From positions 1 to 64,000 of the forward strand of contig JAAVCH010000047.1 in assembly GCA_014802425.1 (NCBI GenBank): DNA of 64,000 nt. The letters are read 5' to 3'. This document shows, in pieces, positions 45,499-54,011 of the stretch. The notes under the pieces are model-generated. The model saw nothing but the letters and a program-made list of their open reading frames with translations, had not been told where the DNA came from and did not search any database. A program made the translations under genes and the position numbers. Source of the DNA: Bacteroides sp. (GTDB lineage: Bacteria > Bacteroidota > Bacteroidia > Bacteroidales > Muribaculaceae). Position 1 is the stretch's first letter, and every line of letters starts with the position of its first letter.

Positions 45499-47124
45499 AT
45501 GCTTAAGAAGCTATACATTAAAAATTACGCCCTGATAGATGAAGTCGAGATCGATTTCAGCGACGGATTGTCCATAATCACTGGTGAGACGGGTGCCGGA
45601 AAGTCAATCATGCTTGGGGCACTCGGATTGCTGCTTGGTGGACGTGCCGATACCAAGGCCATCTCCGATAAGGAGCATAAGACTGTGGTGGAGGCGGTGT
45701 TCCGGTCGCAGGACGGCCGCGAGGTAATTATACGCCGCGAGCTCTCGCCTAATGGGCGCAGCCGGGCGTTTGTGGATGATTCTCCTGTGACTGTGGTACA
45801 GTTGCAGAATCTGACGTTGCGACTTCTTGACATACATTCCCAGCATGCCAACCTTTCCCTGAATTCAAGAGAGGGACAGCTCGGCATTATCGATGCCATG
45901 GCGGCCAACGGGAGGCTGCTCGACGATTACCGTAAGGATTTCAGGCGTTATGTGGAGATACGCAGCGCACTGAAAAAAATCAAGGAGCAGAGGCAGAAGA
46001 ACGCAGAGAAAAGAAGTTTCATCCAGTATCAGCTCGACGGACTCAAAAAGCTTAATCCCAGGCGTGGAGAGCATGCCGAGATTGAAAGGCGATATGAGGT
46101 CATGAGTGAGGCCGACGAGATACGGGAGAATCTTACGGCGGCACACTATGTGCTTTCATCGGATAGGGACGGGGTGCTCTCAGGTATTCAGAATGCCATA
46201 GAGGCTTTGGAGAGCTTCAACCTTCAGACGGTGGATCCGACTCCGGAGGATGAGTCGCTGATCGCACGTCTCAAGAGCATCTATATCGAGGTGAAGGATA
46301 TCGCATATACCGCTGAACAGCTTGCCGACAGCATTGAATCAAATCCACATCAGCTGGCAAAACTCAGCCAGAGGATGCATGCCTATTATGAGGCCGTACG
46401 TGCCATGGGAGTCGACAATGGCGATGACCTCGTGGACCTCAAGGAGGATCTTGAGCAACAGCTGTACGCCATTGACGGTGACGACGACGAGACTAAAGAG
46501 CTTGAAGCCGAGGGGCGCCAGTTGGCCAGATCTCTTAAGGAACAGGCCGAGGTGCTCAGCCGCAGGCGTAAGGAGGCCGGCGAGGAATTCAGCCGGCGGC
46601 TTACTGAACGGGCCATGCCGTTGGGGCTGCCCAATTTGAAATTCGCCGTCGAGGTAAGTAAAGGCAAACTTACTTCCGACGGACAGGATAATGTGGAGTT
46701 TATCTGCAGCTTCAATAAAAACGGTGCGCTGCACCCGATGGCGAGTGTGGCGTCCGGAGGTGAGCTTTCTCGTCTGACGCTGACCATCAAGTCGCTGATG
46801 GCCGAACACATGAATATGCCGACCATAATCTTTGATGAAATCGACACAGGGGTGAGCGGTGAGATTGCCGATAAAATGGGTAGGATGATGCTGGAGATGT
46901 CGCGCAGTATCCAGATAATCACCATCACGCATCTGCCTCAGGTGGCCGCCAAGGGATACCGGCATTATAAGGTATACAAACATGACACGGATGTACGCAC
47001 GGTATCCTCTGTGCGCGAACTGACAGACCGTGAAAGAATTGAAGAGATTGCCGCCATGCTTAGCGGCGAAAGTCTAACGGATGCGGCTGTAAAGGCTGCC
47101 AAAGCTTTGCTGAAATCGAAATGA
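45499..47124 (+). CDS. recN: DNA repair protein RecN
   Basis: 541-residue SMC-like ATPase that acts early in double-strand break repair. Walker A is GETGAGKSIM at about 29-38; residues about 150-360 form the coiled-coil arms (KKIKEQRQKNAEKRSFIQYQ); signature ASGGELSRLTLTIK and Walker B PTIIFDEIDTGVSG follow, then ITITHLPQVAAKGYRHY. Full length. It overlaps the downstream methyltransferase gene by four bases (ATGA). Confidence 0.97.
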   Translation: MLKKLYIKNYALIDEVEIDFSDGLSIITGETGAGKSIMLGALGLLLGGRADTKAISDKEHKTVVEAVFRSQDGREVIIRRELSPNGRSRAFVDDSPVTVVQLQNLTLRLLDIHSQHANLSLNSREGQLGIIDAMAANGRLLDDYRKDFRRYVEIRSALKKIKEQRQKNAEKRSFIQYQLDGLKKLNPRRGEHAEIERRYEVMSEADEIRENLTAAHYVLSSDRDGVLSGIQNAIEALESFNLQTVDPTPEDESLIARLKSIYIEVKDIAYTAEQLADSIESNPHQLAKLSQRMHAYYEAVRAMGVDNGDDLVDLKEDLEQQLYAIDGDDDETKELEAEGRQLARSLKEQAEVLSRRRKEAGEEFSRRLTERAMPLGLPNLKFAVEVSKGKLTSDGQDNVEFICSFNKNGALHPMASVASGGELSRLTLTIKSLMAEHMNMPTIIFDEIDTGVSGEIADKMGRMMLEMSRSIQIITITHLPQVAAKGYRHYKVYKHDTDVRTVSSVRELTDRERIEEIAAMLSGESLTDAAVKAAKALLKSK

Positions 47125-47864
47125 ACAGTTCAGACTATATATTCGGGCTACGCGCCATAATTGAGGCTATCGAGGCCGGCAAGAACATCGACAAGGTCCT
47201 TGTAAGAAGGGATCTCAACGGGGATCTGGCAAGGGAACTCTTTGCAAAGATACGCGAGTATGACATAGTGATGCAGAAAGTGCCTCAGGAGAAACTCAAT
47301 CGGATCACGATGAAGAATCATCAGGGTGCAATCGCTCTTCTTTCTCCGATAGAGTATTACAGGCTGGACGACCTCGTGCCGCTTTTCTATGAGGAGGGAC
47401 GGGTGCCGTTCGTGATTGTGCTCGACGGTCTTACTGATACAAGAAACTTCGGTGCCATTGCCCGGACAGCGGAATGCGTGGGCGCCGATGCCATAGTCAT
47501 TCCCGAGAGAGGAAGCGTAAGTGTCACTCCCGATGCCGTGAAGACTTCGGCCGGCGCATTGCTTCATGTGCCTGTGTGCCGTGAGAAATCGATTGCCGAA
47601 GCCTGCCGCATGCTGCAGCAGAACGGTTACAAAGTCGTGGGAGCGAGTGAAAAGACCGACCATAACTATACTGAAAGTGACTACAACCTGCCAGTGGCGA
47701 TAGTAATGGGGTCGGAGGATACGGGTATCAGCCCCGAGGTGCTCCGGATATGCGATGAATTATCGGCCATACCTATTCTGGGACACATAGGTTCGCTCAA
47801 CGTCTCAGTGGCCGCCGGCGTGATGATGTACGAGGTAGTGCGTCAGCGTATGGCCGGCTGTTGA
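47121..47864 (+). CDS. rlmB: TrmH-family 23S rRNA 2'-O-methyltransferase (RlmB-like)
   Basis: 247 residues of the SPOUT class. N-terminal substrate-binding domain (SSDYIFGLRAIIEAIEAGKN, MKNHQGAIALLSPIEY) and the trefoil-knot SAM domain with motif 1 TRNFGAIARTAE, motif 2 IVMGSEDTGISP and motif 3 IPILGHIGSLNVSVAAGVMM. RlmB methylates G2251 of 23S rRNA in E. coli; a nearby family member with another target cannot be excluded. Translationally coupled to recN. Confidence 0.9.
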   Translation: MNSSDYIFGLRAIIEAIEAGKNIDKVLVRRDLNGDLARELFAKIREYDIVMQKVPQEKLNRITMKNHQGAIALLSPIEYYRLDDLVPLFYEEGRVPFVIVLDGLTDTRNFGAIARTAECVGADAIVIPERGSVSVTPDAVKTSAGALLHVPVCREKSIAEACRMLQQNGYKVVGASEKTDHNYTESDYNLPVAIVMGSEDTGISPEVLRICDELSAIPILGHIGSLNVSVAAGVMMYEVVRQRMAGC

Positions 47865-47865
47865 T

Positions 47866-47896
47866 TTTGAAGTTAACATATAAAATTGTAACTTTG
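47866..47896 (+). promoter_or_regulatory. Promoter of nusB-yajC-ybbR-coaE
   Basis: TTTG 47866-47869 (just after the rlmB stop), 19 bases, TAACTTTG 47889-47896: full consensus match; leader of about 70 nt. Confidence 0.72.
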
Positions 47897-47971
47897 CAGT
47901 GTGAAAGCCGTCACGGTCATGTGGGCCGGCGGATTCATCCGACTTAGAAAGATACTGAATTATATAGAGAT

Positions 47972-49372
47972 ATGATCAATAGAGTACTGATACGCACCAA
48001 GGTGGTACAACTGCTGTATTCCTATCTGCTTGTGGAAAACCAGTTTAACCTTGAATCGCAGCCTATGCCTCCCACTAAGGAGAAGCGGTTTGCGTATGCT
48101 TTGTATCTTGACCTGCTGTGTCTGATGGCAGGCATAGCCGAGGGTGTCAGGCGCCGTGGTGGCGACCGCCCCCTCTATGAGACCAGATTCATCAAGCGTG
48201 TCGTCACTGACGAAAAGGTGAAATCGCTTCTACATAAGTACAGGATGACGGAATTCCCGCTTGCCGCGGCTGAGGACCGGCTGATTGAGGAAGTAAAGGA
48301 ATCAGGTCTTTACAAGAAGTTTCTGAAGAGTGAGGACCCCGGATCTATCGCCGATGAGAAAATCTGGCAAGAAATCTTCAATATCATCATTCTGCCTGAT
48401 CCGGTGCTTAACAGGCTGGTGTCGGGAATGGACAACTACACCCTTGGAGGTGTGGAACGGATGAAAGGGATGATGGAGGAGACCTTCAAGAGTTTCTACT
48501 CATCTTCGGATAACCTTTCGGATGCTGTCAGCACTTTGGGAAAGAGCCTTAAGCAGGCGCGGGAACTTTATTTCCGTCTCCTTCAACTTCCTGGACGTCT
48601 GACGGGCCTTGCCTCGAATGACATAGAGGAGCAACGCAACAAGTATCTCGCCACGGCCGAGGAACGGAATCCCAACCTGCGATTTGTGGAAAACGAATTC
48701 GTAGCTACCCTCAACGCCAATGAGGAACTGCAGCGTTTCGAAGAGAAACAGGGCTCATCCATCAATTATGACGATGAACCGATGCTCAGGGCATTGCTCA
48801 GGGCCATAATGGCGTCTGACATATATAAGGAATACATGGAATTCCCGGTGACTGACTATCGGGCGGACTGTGAGTTCTGGCGTAACATATACAAGAGCGT
48901 CATATTCACCAATCCTGACTTCCTTGAAGCTCTGGAGGATAAGAGTGTGTTCTGGAACGATGACCTCGATACGATAGGGACTTTCGTGCTGAAGACTGTA
49001 AAGCGCTTTGCCGACGGAGATGGCGCGGCTGCGATTCTCCCGATGTTCAAGGACGAAGAGGATGCGAGATTCGGGCTTGAGCTGTTTGAAGCTGTCGTAA
49101 AGAACAAGGATATCTACCGGTCCTATATAGACGACGCCTTGAACACCAATATCTGGGAGTCCGAGCGCATGGCTTATATGGACGTCGTGATCATGCTCAC
49201 CGCACTTGCCGAGATACTCAATTTTCCCAAAATACCGTTGACCGTCAGCGTCAACGAGTATATCGAGATAGCCAAGGCATATAGCACCAACAAGAGCGGA
49301 CAGTTCGTGCATGGCGTGCTCGCCGATGTCATAGAAAACCTCCGGTCTTCCGGCAAGCTTCCCAATAAGTGA
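47972..49372 (+). CDS. nusB: Transcription antitermination factor NusB, enlarged by internal repetition
   Basis: 466 residues, far longer than classical NusB (about 140) or the roughly 300-residue Bacteroides form. The C-terminus is clearly NusB: NTNIWESERMAYMDVVIMLT, IPLTVSVNEYIEIAKAYST and SGQFVHGVLADV. The N-terminus MINRVLIRTKVVQLLYSYLL is also typical. The middle holds two related helical units: about 101-150 (RLIEEVKESGLYKKFL, EKIWQEIFN, PDPVLNRLV) and about 268-322 (ALLRAIMASDIYKEYM, CEFWRNIYK, NPDFLEALE), with a third, diverged copy at 369-396 (LFEAVVKNKDIYRSYIDDAL). NusB with NusE binds boxA of rRNA transcripts. First gene of nusB-yajC-ybbR-coaE. Confidence 0.87.
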   Translation: MINRVLIRTKVVQLLYSYLLVENQFNLESQPMPPTKEKRFAYALYLDLLCLMAGIAEGVRRRGGDRPLYETRFIKRVVTDEKVKSLLHKYRMTEFPLAAAEDRLIEEVKESGLYKKFLKSEDPGSIADEKIWQEIFNIIILPDPVLNRLVSGMDNYTLGGVERMKGMMEETFKSFYSSSDNLSDAVSTLGKSLKQARELYFRLLQLPGRLTGLASNDIEEQRNKYLATAEERNPNLRFVENEFVATLNANEELQRFEEKQGSSINYDDEPMLRALLRAIMASDIYKEYMEFPVTDYRADCEFWRNIYKSVIFTNPDFLEALEDKSVFWNDDLDTIGTFVLKTVKRFADGDGAAAILPMFKDEEDARFGLELFEAVVKNKDIYRSYIDDALNTNIWESERMAYMDVVIMLTALAEILNFPKIPLTVSVNEYIEIAKAYSTNKSGQFVHGVLADVIENLRSSGKLPNK

Positions 49373-49394
49373 AACTTAATAAACCCTTATAATA

Positions 49395-49718
49395 ATGACT
49401 TTACAATCAATCTTACTGCAGGCCCAGCAGGGTAGCGGATGGAGCGGAATGCTCATGATTGTGGCCATGATCGTGATATTCTATTTCTTCATGATCCGTC
49501 CGCAGTCAAAAAAACAGAAAGAAATCAAGAAGGCCCGCGAAGCAATGCAGAAGGGCGACAAAGTGGTGACTGCAGGAGGTATCTTCGGCACTATCAAGAG
49601 TATCAATGATACCGAAGGCACAATCAATATGGAAGTAGCCCAGAATGTAACTATAAAGGTCAGCAAGGATCAGGTGTTTCCGGTGATTGAGGCGGCTTCC
49701 GGTAAGTCAGAAAAGTAA
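49395..49718 (+). CDS. yajC: Sec translocase auxiliary subunit YajC
   Basis: 107 residues: one membrane span (about 17-34, GMLMIVAMIVIFYFFMIRP), then a soluble domain with SKKQKEIKKAREAMQKGDKV and TAGGIFGTIKSINDTEG. YajC associates with SecDF at the inner membrane and assists protein export. It is 22 bases after nusB. Confidence 0.95.
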   Translation: MTLQSILLQAQQGSGWSGMLMIVAMIVIFYFFMIRPQSKKQKEIKKAREAMQKGDKVVTAGGIFGTIKSINDTEGTINMEVAQNVTIKVSKDQVFPVIEAASGKSEK

Positions 49719-49782
49719 TTTAATCCGCAGAGTCAGGCCTGATTCCGGCCGGCTTCGCGCCACACCCTCAAACCCAAGGAGG

Positions 49783-50751
49783 ATGGATATAAAGAAGATC
49801 AAAACGTCATGGAAGGATGTGAGGACCACAAACGGTTTTCGCCGCACCTTGACGTTTTTGATTTTTGTAGTGATCGCCGCACTGTTCTGGTTTATCCTTG
49901 CCCTTAACGACAATATCCAGGATGATTTCGAGGTGAAAATCGACATAGTGAACGTGCCCGACAGCGTTACGTTCATCACTCTTCCGCCGCAGAAACTTCA
50001 TTGTGTGGTGCGCGACAAGGGCACCAGCCTCTGGCAACACGGCGTATTCGGCAGTGCTAAGGTCAACCTTGACTTCAACGACTTCTCCCATGACGGAGTA
50101 TTCCGGGTAAGTAAGAGCGAACTCAGCGCAGACTTAAAGAATACGTTCGGCACCAACGCCCAGATCCTGTCGACATCGCTTGACTCCTTGAGACTGACCT
50201 ATACCACTCGGCCCGGTAAACGGGTGCCTGTAGTGGTGGTTTCGAATGTACAGGCGAGTGTGGGCAAGATCATCAACGGGGAACCGCTGGCTGAGCCTAA
50301 AAACGTAGTGGTATACAGTACTCAGGAGATACTCGACACCATAACAAGGGTATTTACTGACAGGCTGGCGCTGACTCATCTTGAGGAATCGGGAGAGTAT
50401 AAGGTCGGAATAAAGAAGATGGACGGATTAAGGGCAGACCCGGCGGTGGTCGAAGTGTGCGTCAATGTCGAACCCCTTGTCAGGAAGAGCCGGTCGATAA
50501 ACGTCAAGATCGACCATGTGCCCGACGGGATGGATCTCCTGCTCTTCCCCTCGACTGTCAAGGTGGAGTACTATCTCCCCATGTCGAAGTTCTCGCAGGA
50601 GTCGGAAGAGGAGCTTGAGGTTTACGTCGACTATCGTGAGGCTGCAGAGGGAGTGGCCCGTCTCCCGCTGCATATCGGCAAGCATGACCCCGGACTGCAC
50701 AATCTGCGTACTCTTTCGGATGATGTGGAGTTTACAGTAGTAAGGAATTAA
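49783..50751 (+). CDS. YbbR-domain membrane-anchored protein
   Basis: 322 residues from MDIKKIKTSWKDVRTTNGFR; the frame opens in yajC but upstream codons lack similarity. An AAGGAGG sequence at 49776-49782 directly abuts the ATG, too close for normal Shine-Dalgarno action. One membrane span (about 23-42) is followed by extracytoplasmic beta-rich YbbR-like repeats (FEVKIDIVNVPDSVTFITLP, GKRVPVVVVSNVQASVG). YbbR proteins accompany CdaA and affect cyclic-di-AMP synthesis in Firmicutes; no cdaA is in the window. Position between yajC and coaE is a standard Bacteroidales order. Confidence 0.83.
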   Translation: MDIKKIKTSWKDVRTTNGFRRTLTFLIFVVIAALFWFILALNDNIQDDFEVKIDIVNVPDSVTFITLPPQKLHCVVRDKGTSLWQHGVFGSAKVNLDFNDFSHDGVFRVSKSELSADLKNTFGTNAQILSTSLDSLRLTYTTRPGKRVPVVVVSNVQASVGKIINGEPLAEPKNVVVYSTQEILDTITRVFTDRLALTHLEESGEYKVGIKKMDGLRADPAVVEVCVNVEPLVRKSRSINVKIDHVPDGMDLLLFPSTVKVEYYLPMSKFSQESEEELEVYVDYREAAEGVARLPLHIGKHDPGLHNLRTLSDDVEFTVVRN

Positions 50752-50752
50752 G

Positions 50753-51370
50753 ATGGAGACTTCTCTGATCGGCATATGTGGAGGAATCGGAAGCGGCAAG
50801 AGCGTCGTGAGCCGGATACTTCGGCAAAAGGGGTATCCTGTCTATGACTGCGACAGCCGTGCCAGATTCCTGATGGAGCATGATACTTGGATAAAGGAAG
50901 CGATACGCGACAACATATCCGAGAATGTGACCGACGGCATCGCGGCCCCATACCGGCGGCTTTTAGGTGAGATTGTCTTTTCAGATGAGAACCTCCGTAA
51001 GGAGTTGAACCGGATTGTACACGGGCGAGTACGCGAGGATCTGACCGAAGCAGTGAAGGTATGGCACCGCAAGGGGTACGGGACTGTGTTTGTGGAGGCT
51101 GCCGTGCTGGCTGAAAGCGGTCTGGCCGAACTTTGTCAGCGCATATGGATAGTGCGTGCGGGAGAGTCAGAGAGGATCGGCCGAATCATGAAGCGCGACA
51201 GACTGTCGAAATCTCAGATAGAGGCGCGCTTTGAATCACAGCGAGTGGAGGAGATGCTGTTAAGGGAATATGAGGATAAACTTATAGAGATAACAAATTC
51301 CGAGGATGAGTCGCTGTTATGCAGGATTGAGGTCCTGCTTGCAGAGTCACGACAGGAATCCGAGGCATAA
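50753..51370 (+). CDS. coaE: Dephospho-CoA kinase
   Basis: 205 residues, usual size. P-loop near the N-terminus, GICGGIGSGKSVVSRIL, then the substrate region YDCDSRARFLM and VFVEAAVLAESGL, IWIVRAG and RDRLSKSQIEARFESQ (the lid). It makes the last step to coenzyme A, phosphorylating the 3' hydroxyl. The gene begins one base after the ybbR stop. Confidence 0.95.
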   Translation: METSLIGICGGIGSGKSVVSRILRQKGYPVYDCDSRARFLMEHDTWIKEAIRDNISENVTDGIAAPYRRLLGEIVFSDENLRKELNRIVHGRVREDLTEAVKVWHRKGYGTVFVEAAVLAESGLAELCQRIWIVRAGESERIGRIMKRDRLSKSQIEARFESQRVEEMLLREYEDKLIEITNSEDESLLCRIEVLLAESRQESEA

Positions 51371-51381
51371 CATATTGAATC

Positions 51382-51813
51382 ATGTTGAGAACTATTCTTT
51401 CCATTACCGGCAAACCCGGTCTTTTTAAAATCGTTTCCCAGGGCAACCGTATGCTTGTCGTGGAGGATGTAATCACCAAAAAACGCGTTCCCGTCCACTC
51501 CCGTGACAAGGTGGTGTCACTTGGTGACATCTCCATGTACACCATGGGTGATGACAAGCCTCTTTCCGAGATTCTTGAGCTCGTGCGAGAGTACGCCAAG
51601 GGTGAAAAGTTGGACTACAAGGGTATGGACAATGACACCCTCCGCACCACATTCGGTGAAATCCTTCACGATTTCGACAGAGACCGCGTGTATCCTTCTG
51701 ACATCAAGAAGCTATTCTCATGGTATAACATCCTTACCGAATCGGGAATGACCGAGTTCGTGGAAAAAGCCGAGGAGGCGGAGACACCTGCCGAGGAATC
51801 CGCTGAGGCTTAA
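51382..51813 (+). CDS. DUF5606 protein
   Basis: 143-residue acidic protein of a family restricted to Bacteroidetes. It starts MLRTILSITGKPGLFKIVSQ and has RMLVVEDVITKKRVPVHSRD near the N-terminus and a C-terminal helix-rich domain with DRDRVYPSDIKKLFSWYNIL. The tail is Glu/Ala-rich. No signal peptide or enzymatic motif is seen; cytosolic, function unknown. Last gene before a 29-bp hairpin. Confidence 0.85.
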   Translation: MLRTILSITGKPGLFKIVSQGNRMLVVEDVITKKRVPVHSRDKVVSLGDISMYTMGDDKPLSEILELVREYAKGEKLDYKGMDNDTLRTTFGEILHDFDRDRVYPSDIKKLFSWYNILTESGMTEFVEKAEEAETPAEESAEA

Positions 51814-51824
51814 AGCAGAGCGAT

Positions 51825-51888
51825 AGATTGAAATAATGATGGCCCGTCACTGCCGATTCGCAGTGACGGGCCATCATTATTTCAATCT
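51825..51888. terminator. Very long bidirectional terminator hairpin
   Basis: Perfect 29-bp inverted repeat (51825-51853 and 51860-51888, 6-base loop) between the converging ends of the DUF5606 gene and htpG. AT-rich outer ends give T-rich tails on both strands, so it can end both transcripts. Confidence 0.85.
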
Positions 51889-51908
51889 GCCTTAAGCCGG
51901 GTGATGGC

Positions 51909-53939
51909 TCAAAGAAGCGAGTAGGAACGGGAGATGAAGTCAGAGAGTGCCTTGCCTTTAAGAAGTCCTGACTGGAGCAGGGCAAGGTCAATGACCTGAC
52001 GGACTACAGGGGATTTTCCGGCGTAATCCTTGAAGATAGACTGCTGCCTGTCACGCAATTCTCCGACTTTGGCCTGGGCTTCCTGTCCTTTTGCCTTGGC
52101 GGCATCGCCGGCATCCTTTTCCCTTGATTTAGTGATGTCGGCATTAAGGTCCTCTATCTCCTGGAGGAGGGGCTTGATTTCTGCATCCAGAGCGCCTTCC
52201 GCATCAGAGAGGATCTTGTTTACCACAGGCTGGCCCACATTGACCACCACCTGGTAAGAGTCGGGGAGAGATCCTCCGAATCCCATGCCGGGCTGCTGTT
52301 CGGCCATCTTCTTCATACGGCGCATGAACTCATTCTGAATTACTGTCACCGGAGCGGCTGTCTCACCGGCGTCGTCAATGGCCACGATGAAATTGGCGTC
52401 CTTCACTTCGGGGAGGGCGGCTGAGAAGATGCCCTGCAGGATATCGGAGGCGGAGGCCGAGAGATTCACTCCCTTCTTGTCTTCCTTGACGATAAGGCGC
52501 TCGGGTATGTCGGAGTCTACGCGCACAAAGCGCAGCTTTTCATTTTTCGACTCAAGAAGCGACATAAGATGTTCGTCGAGTTCGCCGTCCATCACCAGGA
52601 CGCTGTAGCCCTTATCCTCAGCCGCCTTTATGTAGGAATACTGTGCAGTGGGGTCGGTGGTGTAGAGGTAGACAAGGGTCGAATCCTTGTCTGTCTGTGT
52701 GGACTCCACAAGTGCCTTGTACTCCTCAAGAGAGAAATACTTGCCCGCGATGTCCTTCACGAGGAAGAACTTCTTTGCAGATTCGAAGAATTTCTCGTCG
52801 GTGAGCATGCCGTACTCGATGAATATGCGGATATCATCCCATTTCTTTTCGAAGCCTGCGCGATCCGAGGTGAAAAGCCTGTCGAGCTTCTCAGCCACTT
52901 TCTTGGATATGTAGGCTGAAATCTTCTTTACCTGACGGTCAGACTGCAGATAGCTCCTCGACACATTCAAGGGGATATCGGGAGAGTCGATGACGCCCTG
53001 CATGATGGTCATGAATTCCGGCACGACACCTTCTACCTGATCAGTGACGTAAACCTGGTTGCAATACAGCTGAATGCGGTTGCGCTGAAGATCGAGGTTG
53101 CTCTTTACCTTGGGGAAGTAAAGAATACCTGTAAGAGTAAAAGGATAATCCACGTTCAGATGTATCCAGAAGAGGGGATCCTCACGACCCGGCATCAGCT
53201 CATGGTAGAACCGCAGGTAATCGTCATCCGTAAGGTCGGCCGGCTTTTTGGTCCAGAGAGGTTCGGTGGAGTTGACCACATAATCCTCGTCGGTCTCCAC
53301 CTGCTTGCCGTCCTTCCATTCCTCCTTCTTGCCACAGGTGACAGGGACAGGGAGGAAGCGGCAGTATTTCTTAAGCAGTCCGATTACGCGGTCCTTTTCG
53401 AGATATTCCTTGGATTCATCATCGATGTAAAGGATGATGTCTGTGCCGCGCTCGGTTTTATCAATAGGGTGCATCTCGTACTCCGGAGAGCCGTCGCAAA
53501 CCCATTCCACGGCCTCCGCGCCATCCTTGTAGGAAAGCGAACGGATTTCCACTTTCTTAGCCACCATAAAGGCGGAGTAGAAGCCAAGTCCGAAGTGGCC
53601 GATGATGGAGTTGGCGGTATCCTTATATTTTTCAAGGAACTCTTCTGCTCCCGAGAATGCGATCTGGTTGATATACTTCTCGATGTCGGACGCATCCATG
53701 CCTATGCCATGGTCGGAGACAGTGATGGTGCCCGCCTCCTTATCGACCCGGACGTTGACCTCCAGTTTGCCGAGTTCTCCTTTGAACTCGCCGAAGTTGT
53801 GGAGAGTCTGTATCTTACGCGTCGCATCAACTGCGTTGCTGACTAATTCGCGTAAAAAAATCTCATTGTCACTGTAGAGAAACTTCTTTATCACCGGGAA
53901 TATGTTCTCGGTGGTAACGCCGATTTTTCCGTTTGCCAT
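51909..53939 (-). CDS. htpG: Chaperone protein HtpG (Hsp90)
   Basis: 676 residues from MANGKIGVTTENIFPVIKKF; an upstream in-frame ATG at 53996 adds residues not found in relatives. An ATP-dependent dimeric chaperone. GHKL ATPase motifs: LRELVSNAVDATRK, DHGIGMDASDI and GHFGLGFYSAFMVA; the middle domain has the catalytic-loop Arg region LNVSRSYLQSDRQVKKI, and the C-terminus a dimerisation domain ending RSYSLL. Length and motifs are normal for Bacteroidetes HtpG. The LolC/E-type permease gene lies 72 bases upstream on the same strand. Confidence 0.97.
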   Translation of the reverse strand: MANGKIGVTTENIFPVIKKFLYSDNEIFLRELVSNAVDATRKIQTLHNFGEFKGELGKLEVNVRVDKEAGTITVSDHGIGMDASDIEKYINQIAFSGAEEFLEKYKDTANSIIGHFGLGFYSAFMVAKKVEIRSLSYKDGAEAVEWVCDGSPEYEMHPIDKTERGTDIILYIDDESKEYLEKDRVIGLLKKYCRFLPVPVTCGKKEEWKDGKQVETDEDYVVNSTEPLWTKKPADLTDDDYLRFYHELMPGREDPLFWIHLNVDYPFTLTGILYFPKVKSNLDLQRNRIQLYCNQVYVTDQVEGVVPEFMTIMQGVIDSPDIPLNVSRSYLQSDRQVKKISAYISKKVAEKLDRLFTSDRAGFEKKWDDIRIFIEYGMLTDEKFFESAKKFFLVKDIAGKYFSLEEYKALVESTQTDKDSTLVYLYTTDPTAQYSYIKAAEDKGYSVLVMDGELDEHLMSLLESKNEKLRFVRVDSDIPERLIVKEDKKGVNLSASASDILQGIFSAALPEVKDANFIVAIDDAGETAAPVTVIQNEFMRRMKKMAEQQPGMGFGGSLPDSYQVVVNVGQPVVNKILSDAEGALDAEIKPLLQEIEDLNADITKSREKDAGDAAKAKGQEAQAKVGELRDRQQSIFKDYAGKSPVVRQVIDLALLQSGLLKGKALSDFISRSYSLL

Positions 53940-54011
53940 AGTATTTGATGATAATTCTTTAGTTGTTTCCATATTATCAAACAAATATCGTGCCAATACG
54001 GTTGAGTGTGC

